DNA of 64,000 nt from Channa striata (lineage: Eukaryota; Chordata; Actinopteri; Anabantiformes; Channidae). Position 1 is the stretch's first letter. Each line of letters begins with the position of its first letter. The notes beneath the pieces are model-generated. The model ran no database searches. It was given only the letters and a program-made list of their open reading frames with translations, and was not told the origin of the DNA. Below, in pieces: positions 47,571 to 59,210 of the stretch. The stretch is taken from NCBI GenBank assembly GCA_033026295.1, contig CM065169.1, positions 4,164,932 through 4,228,931 of the forward strand, written 5' to 3'. Made by a program: the position numbers and the translations under genes.

Positions 47571-47945
47571 ATGAACTGGAAACTCCTCCAGATGACATCG
47601 TAATTTTACAGTTTAGCACCATCCATTAATTCGGTATCTTAAAGGACGACATCACTGATATTTAACTTGGTTCTTTTGGTTCTAATTTGGACCAGTACAT
47701 GTAAACAAATGTCATTAAACTTCCTTGACTTCTCTGTATTAAATATCAGTTCTTGCTGTAAAAAGGCCTCTAGATGACATCACTTGAGGAACCTTCAGTT
47801 CATGTAATCTCATTGCTCACACTATGGAGTTTGTAGTTATGGTCAACGTGCTTTTCCAGAGATCCTACAGATGACATCGTCTGAACTCCCAATAATGAAA
47901 ATCTCCTCTGGGTGATGTCATCTGTAGCTAGAATCAGAACATTTT
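47571..47945 (-). mobile_element. Unclassified interspersed repeat, copy A
   Basis: The 47645-47792 part is clearly homologous, in inverted orientation, to 51325-51467; shared blocks include GTACATGTAAA, CCATTAAAC/TCATTAAAC, GACTTCTCT, GTTCTTGCTG and AGATGACATCACTTGA. Within this copy, a GATGACATC-type module recurs near 47593, 47648, 47773, 47870 and (inverted) 47914, and the last one is followed by a second TGAACTCC..AATGAAAA match. No open frame or terminal repeat is seen. The strand is set arbitrarily relative to copy B. Confidence 0.65.
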
Positions 47946-48966
47946 TTATTATATAAAAATCTTATATAATTCCAAATTTTATTATAGGAAAGTCAGAGGG
48001 ATAAGCATTCGAACCTGTACGTGCATGCATGGGGAGAACGTACAAATCCTGTAATGGATTCAGCAACCAAGTGGTGACCCGCGTGCAGAGGACCTATAGC
48101 TATGCTCCTAGCATGGTTCAAAACAACTAAGGTAACTTCACTTAGAGAATAAGGTGGAATAAGTGGTTCATCTGCCAGTCTTACAGTAACCACCACTGCT
48201 CAGACAGCCGACTTTGGATGACTATAGGTACAGAGAGAGTGTAAACACTGGGCTTTGTCTCTGTGGGCACGCCTACACAAGGAGAGGAGGATTTCTTTCC
48301 CTCTAATCCTCCCGTTTACAAGAAGAGCCACTTTCCAGGGCCATTGTGGACGGTCGTCTCCCTCCATTTACTCCCTGCATGGCACTCATTCCAGCTAGTT
48401 TAACGCTGCCTGGGTTCCAGCGGGAAGGATTAGGACGTGACGCAAGTTAGTGTGGAAACAACATTGACTACGGAGCCCTCTGTCACTCTGTCTCCTCCCC
48501 GAAGGGCACACTTGTGGACTTTGTGAAATTCTCCTCATGGATTTATGCTGAGCATTGGTGCAAGTGTGCATTCTTAAAGCAATCAGTATGGGTTTAGCTG
48601 CAGCAGGAGGGGAGCAGCAGTGCACTTTACTACATTCACAGGACTCATCTTGCTCTGTTTACTCCTATTAGGCTTTTTTCACGTCTTGAGACTTGAATAC
48701 AGATTTTGGGAAATTAATCTTGCCTTGTTTGCTTAGCAACACCTAGACACACTCAGTCAATTTATTCAGTATGAGGTGATCGCTGGTCCGTGTATTATTG
48801 GCCTATGTTATGTACTGTAAATGGGGGTCCCGAAACAATCATGGACCATTTTTTACTCTTGAACACTAGTACAGACATACTGTATCTAAAGCAAGTGGGA
48901 CAATATTCTCAGCACAAATTTAGACTTGCAAAAGATCCCAAAGTTACAAACTGATCATAACTTACA
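47946..48966. other. Unique non-coding sequence
   Basis: No gene or repeat is recognised. Confidence 0.4.
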
Positions 48967-49025
48967 AAAGATAAGATAAGATAAGATGGGATATGGATCC
49001 CAAAGTGGGGACGTTCGTAGAGACA
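48967..49025 (-). mobile_element. Short retroelement 3'-tail fragment with AAGAT repeats
   Basis: Four AAGAT units (48967-48986) adjoin GGATCCCAAAGTGGGGACG. Read on the minus strand this gives CCCCACTTTGGGATCC and then ATCTTATCTTATC, resembling the 3' end of common fish retroelements (a CCC..GGGATC..AATAAAGTATCTTATC type tail). No body is visible. Confidence 0.45.
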
Positions 49026-49081
49026 AAGAACCTACACAGAACAATGTACACTTTAGTTTAACTTTAAAGTTTAAACCAAAT

Positions 49082-49110
49082 AAAAACAAAACAAACAAAC
49101 AAACAAAAAC
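49082..49110. repeat. (AAAC)n short tandem
   Basis: AAACAAAC units, imperfect at both ends. Confidence 0.8.
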
Positions 49111-49685
49111 ATCCTTTACTACTTCCAGAAAATTTTAATTCACCTTTGACCTGTTTCATTACAATAGTTTCAGTATGGACAAAAGAAAACAGGCTGCGAC
49201 TAACAATACTAAATAAAACAACTAATCAATTGATTTGTTTTCTTCAATTAATCAGGTTCTTTATACAGAACATGAAGTCAGTGATTTTCAATATTTTACT
49301 GGTACAAATTGAACAAATTTTTTCCTTTCAAGTTTCACTCTGTACAATTGCTGATAAATATGTAATCAGATACGTAACTGTACAATTTTGTTGTACTGTA
49401 TTTGTACTTGTATTTGTATTTGAGTTTTCCCATTTGAGTTTTCCCATTTTACCGTTAATCCATTGTAATTCCTTAGAGAATATTGTGCTTTTTACTTAAT
49501 TAAATGTTGCATTCAATTAAAGATAAATTTTCGACTAACAACATATTTGCTTGAGTTGAACAAATAATACAAATCTTATTTTTATTTGGTTACTTCGGAG
49601 ATCAACTGATTTATTTGAAAATCTGCTTCTTTAATAAGGTATTTTAGCTGTTTACAGCTGTTCAACAGTTTGAAGCCTCCTGTCT
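49111..49685. other. AT-rich non-coding sequence
   Basis: TTGTATTTG units and a 14-base direct duplication of TTGAGTTTTCCCAT occur at about 49390-49450. No gene is recognised. Confidence 0.45.
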
Positions 49686-49689
49686 GTTT

Positions 49690-50170
49690 TTTATCAACTG
49701 TTTTCAGTATGTGAGAGTTTAGGGACAACTTAAACCCTGGACTCACTACTGCCTTACTACTGATTCATACGGTTTTAATACATGTAGGCATATGGTGCCA
49801 TTTAGACAGCATATGTTGATCCAAACCTGCAGACATTATTAAGTACTAATGGAGTCTTCACAGATGTGCAAGTTATCAATACCATGTAAACTCCTACAAC
49901 CTAACACACATTTTCACTCATCATACCACAGGACGGTTTCCCACTTCACCTTAGTCCATTTATAAATAACTCAAGGTGGCAGTAATTATCGATGTTGGTT
50001 ATACGTGGTTGTTTTCACTTGCTGTTGTTGATGCAGAGATAAACTGTGTTCACTGAGACTGGTTTTCAGAGTTGTTTCTGAGCACTGATTTCTACTACAG
50101 AATCATGTCTGTTTTAATGCAGCGCTGCCCGAGGGCCCTTTGGCCTTTTCCCTTGAATACCAGGATTGTC
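49690..50170 (-). pseudogene. Tc1-like transposase fossil, minus strand
   Basis: Read on the minus strand from 50170 downward, the translation shows RQRCIKTDMIL-type residues. These parallel the N-terminal half of the fish Tc1-like family, which reads about RQAALHQTDI. KWTKVKWETVLWYDE follows at 49963-49916, carrying the first catalytic Asp of the DDE triad; a stop comes right after it. Further along, 49870-49740 keeps nucleotide-level similarity to the family's 'CICEG..TINAERYIQVLEQHML' region (for example TGGATCAACATATGCTG). Multiple stops and frame changes make it inactive. It appears to belong to the same sub-family as the 16.2-kb copy and lies on the opposite strand. Confidence 0.75.
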
Positions 50171-50527
50171 CTAATTTAATTTAAATGATTAATGCAAAAC
50201 TCTTAATAATACATTATATTATAAAGTTCTTCATTGAACCTAAAAAGAGTCATGTTGAGACAAAGGTGACAAAAAGAGAATTTAACAGTTAAATCCCCTC
50301 CCCACTTGCTGATGGACAGCACAGTGAGTCCGTGGATTAGCCGATTTCACAGAACTCACAGTGGAGGCCAAGGCTAATAGCACGTCACTTTCTGAAATGG
50401 AGCAGCATAGGTTAACCCCACACGTGGGCCAACATCTTTTCATTAAGTTTGCACGGCTAACCAAAAAGGCGATTACCGGAGGAAGCAAAGCCATTATAAT
50501 GCTGACCTTTTCCCTTTGTGAGGATTG
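50171..50527. other. Unique non-coding sequence
   Basis: No gene is recognised. Long minus-strand His/Thr frames here come from the adjacent GT tract. Confidence 0.45.

Positions 50528-50594
<67 letters not shown>
50528..50594. repeat. Long (GT)n microsatellite
   Basis: About thirty near-perfect GT units, the longest dinucleotide tract of the window. Confidence 0.96.
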
Positions 50595-50595
<1 letters not shown>

Positions 50596-51290
50596 GCAAG
50601 ATGCCATAGTAACTTGCATTAAGTTGGTTAGCATGATTGAGTATTTGCAATGGGGTGAGGTAAAGGGCAATATGTCATTTTAGGGAATGAGTACAAGTGT
50701 ATGCACACACCGACACATGCAGTTGCATGTGCACACACAATCCTTCACTGAATCAGTCCTTTCAGAGTTTAATATATGAATCTTAGAGTTGAAAAGGAAA
50801 ACTTCTCAAATAGCAGTAATGTCGTGTCCCTGTTGTCAGCTCAGTTCATTTTTTAATTTTCCCACATCTGCCTTTCAACGTTCAATGACCATATTATTGC
50901 ATCTTTGGGTTTGAACACTTCACTGACAACATCTATGTCACCTACAATTAAGGAATCTACCTAGGTTGGTGTAGAGACTGAACATTAATGGGGACAGAAA
51001 AGGATCATGTGAAAGACAAATACTGTTCAGACGGAACACGTTAACTCTGCATGTTTAAAGTCCGTTTGGCAATATTAAAATGAAGATTCAAAACCAGCCG
51101 AACTGCGGGGTGTAATAGTACTAAAAGCTTTTCATAGTGTGGTTGTCTGGTTTGGGGCCTCTACCTGTTTTGCAGTGATTGGTTCTTACACTGTCAAAAG
51201 TTTAATATTAATTGTTTAAATGTCATACTTAGTAAAAAACAACAAGCTTTTATAGCTTTAAGTGTCTTTGAAGAACACTTTACCAGTGTT
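50595..51290. other. Unique non-coding sequence
   Basis: No gene or repeat is recognised. Confidence 0.4.
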
Positions 51291-51299
51291 TACTTCAAA

Positions 51300-51475
51300 C
51301 TTCCCTTTGGGTTTTTCATCATTAGGAGTTCAAGTGATGTCATCTGGAGGCATTTTTCAGCAAGAACAAGAGAGAAGTCAGAGGGCCGTTTAATGGCATT
51401 CATTTACATGTACTATCTAAACTAGATCCAAATGAAGCAAGTTCAATATCGGTGAACTGGAAAACTGGAACTTTG
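51300..51475 (+). mobile_element. Unclassified interspersed repeat, copy B
   Basis: Inverted homologue of copy A at 47.6 kb. AAGTGATGTCATCTGGAGGC, TTCAGCAAGAAC, GAAGTCAGAGGGCCG, TTTACATGTACT and GTTCAATATCGGTGAACTGG correspond in order to the complement of copy A. The copies are clearly diverged but collinear over roughly 145 bases. Confidence 0.65.
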
Positions 51476-52695
51476 CCCCATTGACCTTTTGAATTTTCAC
51501 CTTTTTTCTGTCTTCTGTAACAGCTGATCATTACATCTTTTTCTTAATGTTTGTAATTACGGTGCAAATTAGATATTATATATAATTGTGCGTGTGTCTG
51601 TAATGAGTATGAAAGACAAACCAAAAGAATATTTGTCCACACAGAGCTTGTCATGTTGATACTATAGAAACAGCACCTTGTTCATCAGTCATTTATAGTT
51701 TTCTTGCAAATGCCAGACTTCAATAAAACTCATCAACTCATTTTGGAAAGCCAATAAAATAACAACAGTTGCAGTTTATCCAAAGCCAGAATATATTTGT
51801 ATAAATCAGTGCCCGGCAGCTTGATTGCTTATTTATCCCAACATGCCATTAGCAATTTCTGGACACCATTGTGCTCCTGTGCTCAAAATGAAATGGTCAG
51901 AGGTACCGTCAATGTCCTTTTGTGAATTGATGTCTCAGAAATGTCCTAATTAAGTCCATTGGTGAGTGAAGGAACTCAGCTGCCAACACGGAGAAAAAGC
52001 ACCAGCAAAAAAAGCCAATTCCTTCCCTAAAAAGCGGAACAATGGCAGAGATGGCCAGGCCCTGACTGACAAAAGGAGAATTCACAACAGCTGAGGCACA
52101 AAGGCATTCTTTTTGACTGCCTATTATGTCCGTACCTTAGAGATGTTGGGATCTGATTTTCCAGCATGCCATTCTGTTCCAATCTCCCTTCATTCACCCG
52201 TACATCAGTCCATTATCATTAAATATGTGTTTGATTTTCTCACAATACACTCACTCCTCACAATGAACAGAGATGTAGAGAGTGAGACGAGAGAGAGAGA
52301 AAACACATTAAATAAATGGCCTATGAGTGAATGACAACAATAAACATATTTCCGCTTGGAGCAATGAGCAATGTTTATAGTGATAAATGATGTGTAGAGG
52401 TGGATCGGCCGAGATGCACTGCAGGAAACCCTGACAGCAGAGAAAGAAGGTGGGGGGGCATTTAATGAAAGAAGGGAGCGAGCAGTAAAACAGGTGCTGG
52501 AAAAAAGACAACTAGACTGAACAGAACAATGGTGAACTCTTAGTCAATAGAAAATGACCATCATGATCTTTTCACTAAAATTGTTTCAATGATGCCACTC
52601 GAGTAAAAAAAGAAGAATCACCAAAGTCATGGCCTCTAGATACTTTAAATGTCTGGACAAATTTCTACCCAATGAGATATTCTAGTGCTGATGTT
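51476..52695. other. Unique non-coding sequence
   Basis: No gene is recognised. A GAGACGAGAGAGAGAG purine run lies near 52285. Confidence 0.4.
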
Positions 52696-52699
52696 TGTA

Positions 52700-53215
52700 G
52701 ATTTCAGCATTAACCGTGTACAGTCTGTCATCCGGCCCCTATGTATCTCCACACTATGGGGTCCTTTCAGCAAACTGGCCACCACTGCCAGCACTAGGGA
52801 ACACCAGCACCAACGAAGAAGAGGTTAAGCCTGCTTTAGTCAATGATGATGCACTTGCCACCACAGCGTCCACTCTGTTCTGCTCCATCACTGTTTGGTA
52901 CGCTATCTCCACTGCTGTAGAAAGAGCAGACCTGCAGCGTGTCATTCGCTCAGCTGAGAGGGAGATTGGTTGCAATCTGCCTTCGCCTCAGGAAGTGCAC
53001 CCTGAAGCGTGCAATGAAGATTATGGCCGACCCCTCCCACCCCAGTCAGAAACTTTCGAAAGACTCCCCTCTGACATAACATTGTGCTCCAACAGGACAG
53101 AAACACTTTCCTCCTGACTGCTGTTGGCCTCATTAATGAGGCTCAGGTCCCCCACTAACACAATCTCTTCTCCCACTTACAAGTATTCAGTGCCTTATGT
53201 TAACACAACTTTTGT
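52700..53215 (+). pseudogene. LINE reverse-transcriptase C-terminal fossil
   Basis: One frame reads CSITVWYAISTAVERADLQRV and continues RSAEREIGCNLPS (52879-52986). A second frame reads MKIMADPSHPSQKL (about 53016-53057) and another NSFLLTAVGLINEA-like residues (about 53095-53145). In order, these match the post-RT C-terminal region of fish non-LTR elements, with its typical 'SITVW..A..DLQRVIRSAE..IG', 'ADPSHPGHKLFE' and 'SFFPAAVGLIN' blocks. At least two frameshifts and stops show it is dead. The region upstream to 52700 may be degraded RT of the same copy. It is a different family from the L2 copy at 23 kb; the exact clade (Rex1/CR1-like or other) is not settled. Confidence 0.7.
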
Positions 53216-53415
53216 ACTGCTGCTTAATTTATATTCATGATCCACTATTACACATCAGCATATCACGTAACAGCAGTACTGAACGGTACCTACAGAAAAT
53301 TATATATACTGCACGGCTGTTTAGCAGAGAGTAAAGGCTGGGTGAACATAGCTTTGGTTCAGGTTCTTGCTCTGCGTTAAATTAAACATTACTTAACTGC
53401 CTTAAATTTAAGACA
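53216..53415. other. Non-coding sequence
   Basis: Possibly the 3' UTR of the LINE fossil. Nothing else is recognised. Confidence 0.35.
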
Positions 53416-53605
53416 GGGAGCTGGGGGCTCAGTGGTAGAGCATCGAGTTTGGTCGCTTAAGGCTGTGAGTTCGAATCCCACCATGGTCCCACCACAGCCC
53501 CTGATAAAATGGGGGGGTTGCAGCAGGAAGGGCATCTGATGTAATAAACAAATGCTAAAATCAATGTGCCAGACATATCTGCTGTGACAAGCTGTTGGCC
53601 ATTTT
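53416..53605 (+). mobile_element. tRNA-derived SINE
   Basis: An RNA polymerase III A box (GGGGCTCAGTGGTAGAGC, about 53424-53441) and B box (GAGTTCGAATCCC, 53467-53479) sit at tRNA spacing. A body with GCAGCAGGAAGGGCATCTG and a CTGCTGTGACAAGC block follows, both typical of a widespread fish tRNA-SINE. The tRNA-like head would not fold as a functional tRNA, because the anticodon arm is altered. It is therefore not a tRNA gene. Confidence 0.8.
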
Positions 53606-56600
53606 TGAACTTATATTTAAAATAACAATTTTATATAATTTCCTTCAAACTATGTTTTTATTCCACTTAACATCAAGAAGACTTCGCAAGCCCCTGTATA
53701 GCTTTGGCAACCCCTAGTGGCAGAAGGGACCCCCAGGTTAGCAACCAGTGGTTTACTGTAAGTGAGTGTGTGTGTGATAAAATTAGGTACCATACAAAGC
53801 AGTACTCACTCTGACACTTTGTGCTCTTTATGTACTGGCTCCCACAGAGGATGACATGTTTTTTGCTAAATCTTTTCTTTTAAGCCACATGCAACCTGTG
53901 GATTTTCATAATGTAATGCAACAAGGGACTTATCAAGGGAGTGGAGGTTTGTTTTTACAGAACAGCCAGAAGCTGCCTTAGCAAAGTCAGTGTGTGTTCA
54001 GAAAATGTGTTTCTATCAGTCTTTTTCCTTCTCTTAACCGATAGGCCAACTTTCCCAACTAAACTTTTTAATTATACCTTGGATTTTATTTGAGATGTCT
54101 GCAATTTTTAACTGTTGTATATGTGAAGCACACAGAGATCAAAATATTCATAATGTAAGGAGACCAGAAATGTCCCTACCAATATTAAGGCAAAATTGTT
54201 TGCATCTTCTTTGGTTTGACCACTGTCTGGATCTATTTGAATGATGGGTGAGGCACCAGCCCCGAAATCAGACCACTTACAGATACATGAAGTAAATTCA
54301 CTGTGGTGGACCATAAACAGCAACATCCCTCTTAGGATCAAATCAGCAGTGTCATTAGCTGCACTTGTTTAACTAACTGTGTTAAAAACACAAAATAAAT
54401 TTTACTCAAATGAAAATAGGAAATAAATACATCAACAGAAACACGTAAATAAGAAGAAATAAAGAGGAAATACAGGGAATGAACATCAGGGATGCTGGAT
54501 GATACAAAAAGGCGGGAAATCTTTCTCCTATAGTCTGTCTGTTGAAATGCATCTTTAATGGCTAAAAAGTGTGTTTGAATAACAACTTATTTAGGTAGGT
54601 GAGTGTGTTCTTTTGGGGTAGTATAGTCATATATGGTATATACATACAGTCAGAGTTAAGAGTTGGTTTTCATACAAATTAGCCATGTGTTGCACTTTTA
54701 TGATAATTAGTCCAGTTTGGGTCATTTATAAAACTATATTGTTTTTTGTCTTGTGATTTCAGCTGCTGTTACAGTATAGGCTACCATGTTAAGAACAACT
54801 TGCATCCCTTGCAGTTGACTCATCTCTTTTTAAAGTTTAGGCAGGTGTGGAGGCTAAAAATATCCACTAGGCCAATCTAGGATTTCCACTGTTTAAAAAG
54901 AGTCAGAGGCTATGAGGAAAAAAACACACAATCCATTAATCTACATTTTTAGATTAGTGGAGTTTACAATATTAACAGTAAGCATGTTGTTTTGAAAATA
55001 AAAATAAAAAACAATGTTTGGGGGAGGGGTTGGGCTCATGTCCATTACCAGACAAAAGGTTAGATTCCTTGGCATAGGCAACTTTTCTATGCAAAAACAG
55101 TGCACACTTAGCCTGAGGTAGACTAAGAGATCATGAATGAGTCTGAGAAGTAAAGACGTAGAGTCCACTCGGAGGTAGCAGCTTTCGTATTTGTGTCCTT
55201 GTATCTCAGTGGAACACAGCACCATGCTGATGCACAACACAGTTTAATATCACCACGTACATTTTAGTGTTAGTCACTGAATCAAAGAAGAAGAGCTTCT
55301 TTTAGCACTGACAAACAGTGACAGTGGGAGGAATCTATTATAGAAGAGGATGCCAAGTTTTTCAGTGACGGAGGCCTCAGCAGACCAGAACTCAACGCAG
55401 CTAGAAGACATGTCGCATTTTGAGGAAAGACACGTTTCTTTCTTTGTCAAATAGAAAATTCTGAATGACTTCAGTGTGCTGGTTGAAAATTATTCTGGAA
55501 AATGTAGGAATACGTTAAAGCAAGCAGGGGAGCGTTCTTTGTGTCAGTATGGATCCCCTTGTGGTGACAAACCTCCCATGTTACTTAAACCTCCAGGCAA
55601 CCACCAGCCCATTGAACCCGTCCACAGACGCACATTGCGAGAGAACGGATCGACACGTGCTGCAGCACAGGGACACTTTATCCAGATTAGGAAGTAATGC
55701 CTGTCTGCTACGCCATGATACTAGAGAGCTCTGGGACCTTGGTGTGTGTGCTTATGTGCGTGAGACAACACAGAGAAAACAGATATGGGCTAGAAAGACA
55801 AAAAAGAGAAAAAGTTAACTATAATGTCATATAATAACCACATGCCCAGGCGCACACATCAGGCAGACGTGGCTGTGGATCAAGAGGGGAGGCTCATCAT
55901 CACCCCGCACCGTGAGATAACTGTGAAGAAAAGCCAGGGCACTATGGGTAATGCTGCTGATTAATAGCATTCAGCAGACATTAAGGCGCTATGATTATCT
56001 CTCCCGCACTGCGCCTGTCTCTCCCGCTATGCTAATTATTGTGGTGTCGCTCTGAGGGGTATTTCTTTTTTCCTTTTCCTTTTCCCCTAACATCTCTCTT
56101 CAACACGACTTTCTCTCTCTCCCTGCATCTGATATCATTTGTTAACTAATCATCAAAACTGGCTTTTATCAGCTAAATCACTGATGATTAAGTGAAGCAA
56201 TGGCTGATGACTGGCAAGATACTACTAGATGAAGATATTATTCGGGAGAATCATAAACCTTTGTTTAAATATTTCCTTCAAACAAATCTCTGGTGATTTT
56301 TGCTTGATCTTTCCATTAGTGGAACATATTATGATTAATTGGACTTTCTTAGAATGAGCTGTGGTAAATGGCCAACTGGGATCTAATCAAGCAGGTGTCG
56401 GTTCTGCTGGGAAGTCGGCATCTATCTAAAGATGCAATGTCACAAAAACCTTAGACAAGTTATTTTCATTTTATTGCAACTTTTGTCCATATGCCAGGTT
56501 GTCTCTGCAGGTGAAATGTAATTAGTAGTATTCTGTTGGCACTAATGGCGATAGTAGTTACCAGTCGGGCTTTCAGATATCTTATACAAGTGCTTTACAC

Positions 56601-56915
56601 ACAAATATTGCAGTGTCTATTTAATTTTCTTTACTAGATGTGTCAATTAGCAACTCTATCACTAGATTTAGCAGTTTTTAAGAGCATTGTATTACATATT
56701 TTTTAAAAAAAGAGACTGGAGTCAATTTTTGATTTGTCAGTGAATGTTCTGTTTACCGATAAAAACCAGAAAAGGTGTGAATGAGCTGTTTAAACTTAAC
56801 TTGGCTGCTTTTATTTGAATTTCTCTAATTACAAAGTTTAGCAGCAAGAGTAAATCCTAATGTTTGGATTTCAGTCTGTATATCAGTCTAAGTAACAATA
56901 GACTGCATTACATAA
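53606..56915. other. Mostly unique non-coding sequence
   Basis: A short stretch at 53676-53755 (CCCCTAGTGGCAGAAGGGAC) may be a transposon end but is not assigned. The repeat-free 55850-56070 block, with ATTAATAG and GCTAATTATTG, looks like a regulatory candidate. No gene is recognised. Confidence 0.35.
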
Positions 56916-56917
56916 CA

Positions 56918-57050
56918 ATAGCTGCCTGGTAGCTCAATGGTAGCTCCCTGGGCGCCTATGGCAGCTCACTGCTCCCGCAGAGAGATGGGTTAAATGCAGA
57001 GGACAAATTTCACTCTAACTTGTATGTGCAAATGTATAAAATCAAGGTTG
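56918..57050 (+). mobile_element. Fish SINE-type repeat fragment
   Basis: GGCGCCTATGGCAGCTCACT, then GAGATGGGTTAAATGCAGAG, ACAAATTTCACT and TGTATGTGCAA follow in the order of a common teleost SINE-like repeat whose end normally reads TGTATGTGCAATGAC-AATAAAG. The 5' head is only faintly tRNA-like (GGTAGCTCAATGGTAGC). Confidence 0.6.
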
Positions 57051-57625
57051 TTTCTGTTTCTTGTTTCAAACAATGTTGGATATTACAAGCATTTAGATGC
57101 ATATTGGTTTTTTTTTCTCTAATTATTGTTAGGTCATGGCCTCCTTAATATGCAAACTAATGTGTTACATCATCGAGCTACTTGTAGTGACTTCTCCAGT
57201 GGGTTTCAACCACTTTCCATCTGAAACAGTTGGCAGCACCCGTAACAATGCAGATATATTCACTTTGAAAAGTTTTTAAAAGAGGTTTACCATTATAACT
57301 AATCTATCTAACCAAAGATCATTTAATTTCTGCTTTGTTCTGCAGCAATACTACTTTATTTTAATTTCACTTAAATGAAAATACCTGAAACGCTGCGCAG
57401 AGTGTGAAGAGTAGCAGATGGGGTCATCTGGAGAACCATGTCAGCTGTAAGAAGAGAGATACTTCAATAAAGAAGAAGCATAGGGTTTATTACCTTTTCC
57501 ACTCCAACCTAAAGCAATTTTAAAATCAGGAATATTGCCCTTTAAAACATCAACAGCTCTTCAAATAGTTTTTCAATAAACTTATTGTTTCATCGTAGAG
57601 TTAATTTTCACTTTATTTCTATGCA
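57051..57625. other. AT-rich non-coding sequence
   Basis: No gene or repeat is recognised. Confidence 0.4.
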
Positions 57626-57830
57626 CCTATCCATTCTCTGTAACCACTTATCCTGTTCAGAGAGGGCTGAGACTCACCCAGCTGTCTTGGACAAGTGTCC
57701 AGTCTATCTCCATGCCAAAACAGAGAGACATGCACAGACAACCATTCACACTCACATTAACAATTACAGGCAATTTAGTGTCCCCAATTAACAACATGCA
57801 TGTGTTCAGACTGTGGGAGTAAACCGGTCT
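57626..57830 (-). mobile_element. Second copy of the 12-kb fish interspersed repeat
   Basis: CTGTAACCACTTATCCTGTT is followed by CCCAGCTGTC, CCAGTCTATCTCCATG, ACAACCATTCACACTCACA, CAATTTAGTGTCCCCAATTA and GTGGGAGTAAACC. This is the ordered hallmark series of a very common fish repeat. It is inverted relative to the copy at 12.02 kb. Confidence 0.75.
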
Positions 57831-58342
57831 GTGGGAGTCTTTTTAATGTAGTTACAAAGAGTTTGGGTATGGCTTTTGAAGTAATACTGAAGCAGTTCAG
57901 TACCGTATGGACATAGTAATTTAGATAGCAGGAAATGCTAACATTTGCTGTTCACACATTTCCACTTGGGTTTTTGGTAAGACACATAAATACAATAAAG
58001 AAGAAAATCAACAAATAGAAGAAAAGAAAAAAATAAACCACCATCAAGCACTTTATTTTTTGTACAACCACAATCAATGCTAAAAAAGTCTTTATCCAGC
58101 CTGTTTCGGCTTAATTAATGACTTTGTATTTAGGCATCTGGTTGAAACAGATACTATCAATAAATCATTAAATCAGATCATCAAAATCTACTGTGTGATA
58201 ACTGAAATATTTCCCACTGAGCACTGAGGACATGGAGTAATGTCATTCATATAAAAGTTATGGATCAGTGCTCAGATAAACAGACATACCAGAAAAGTTA
58301 CTGAACTGGAAAACGAAAAACGTGGACAGAAATGGAAACATT
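57831..58342. other. Unique non-coding sequence
   Basis: AT-rich, no gene. Confidence 0.45.
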
Positions 58343-58368
58343 TGTGTGTGTGTGTGTGTGCGTGTGTT
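58343..58368. repeat. (GT)n microsatellite
   Basis: About twelve GT units, interrupted once by GC. Confidence 0.92.
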
Positions 58369-59019
58369 AGATATGTATGTAATTGGATGCCAGGCTTTGT
58401 AGATCCACACACCGTGATAACACACATTCCATCCACACATGCTCACAAGTTGTGACAGTTCAAAATGAGAAAACACTGAACTCTAACTAAGACCAAAACA
58501 AACCAGCAAAAACAGAAAATGACTTGGATTTAAAGCTACAAAAACTTAATCTCAAATCTGATGACTGGCAGGACCTGAGAAACACTTGACAGCCTTATTG
58601 ACTCCTTCTGAGTCTGCATGTGACAACGCTGCTGTCAGTGTCAGTGTGAGACAAAGCCACATTTCCTATTCCACCACAGGCGAGCCTGATCTGTGCTGCC
58701 TAACGCAGTATGCCAAAAGTCTGGAAATGAGCTTGAAGAAGTCTTGAAGCAAGCACACCCCCTGGTTGTTTCTATCACTGTTTCTGGTGTTTAAACATAA
58801 AGATGATTTAAGTAAAGGCTACTGACGCTGCTTTCTGAGGGAATGAAGTGTTGGTGCTTGGAGACTGGCAGGAATTTCTTTCTGGACCAGTGCGATGGAT
58901 GGGATCCAGTCCTGAGGCTGCTACGGCTCAAGAAAGAGCGGCATGGGGGAGCTGACACCTAACATGGACAGGGGCAAAATGGGGCAGACAGGGAAGGTCA
59001 CAAGGTCCCTCTGGAAGTC
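58369..59019. other. Unique non-coding sequence
   Basis: No gene is recognised. Confidence 0.45.
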
Positions 59020-59037
59020 TGTGTGTGTGTGTGTGTG
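59020..59037. repeat. (GT)n microsatellite
   Basis: Nine GT units. Confidence 0.9.
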
Positions 59038-59183
59038 CTTACAGTACTGTGGAGAAAAGCTAGAAAGAAGTATCACCATAGGCACGTAGTCAGGATAAAG
59101 AGTGTGGGGCTTCACTGTGCATTTGTGGACATACAGTATGTGTAGCAAATAGGGTATTGTACATGATCTGGAGAAAGGAGACA

Positions 59184-59210
59184 GTGTGTGTGTGTGTGTG
59201 TGTGTGTGTG
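59184..59210. repeat. (GT)n microsatellite
   Basis: About thirteen GT units. Together with the tract at 59020 it creates a spurious 135-codon minus frame. Confidence 0.93.

Noticed and set aside
50282..50650. Minus-strand 122-codon frame and plus-strand 82-codon frame
   Set aside because: Both run through the (GT)30 tract, giving His-Thr or Cys-Val repeats.
53424..53480. Functional tRNA gene
   Set aside because: The A and B boxes are present, but the anticodon arm and acceptor pairing are not intact and a SINE body follows.
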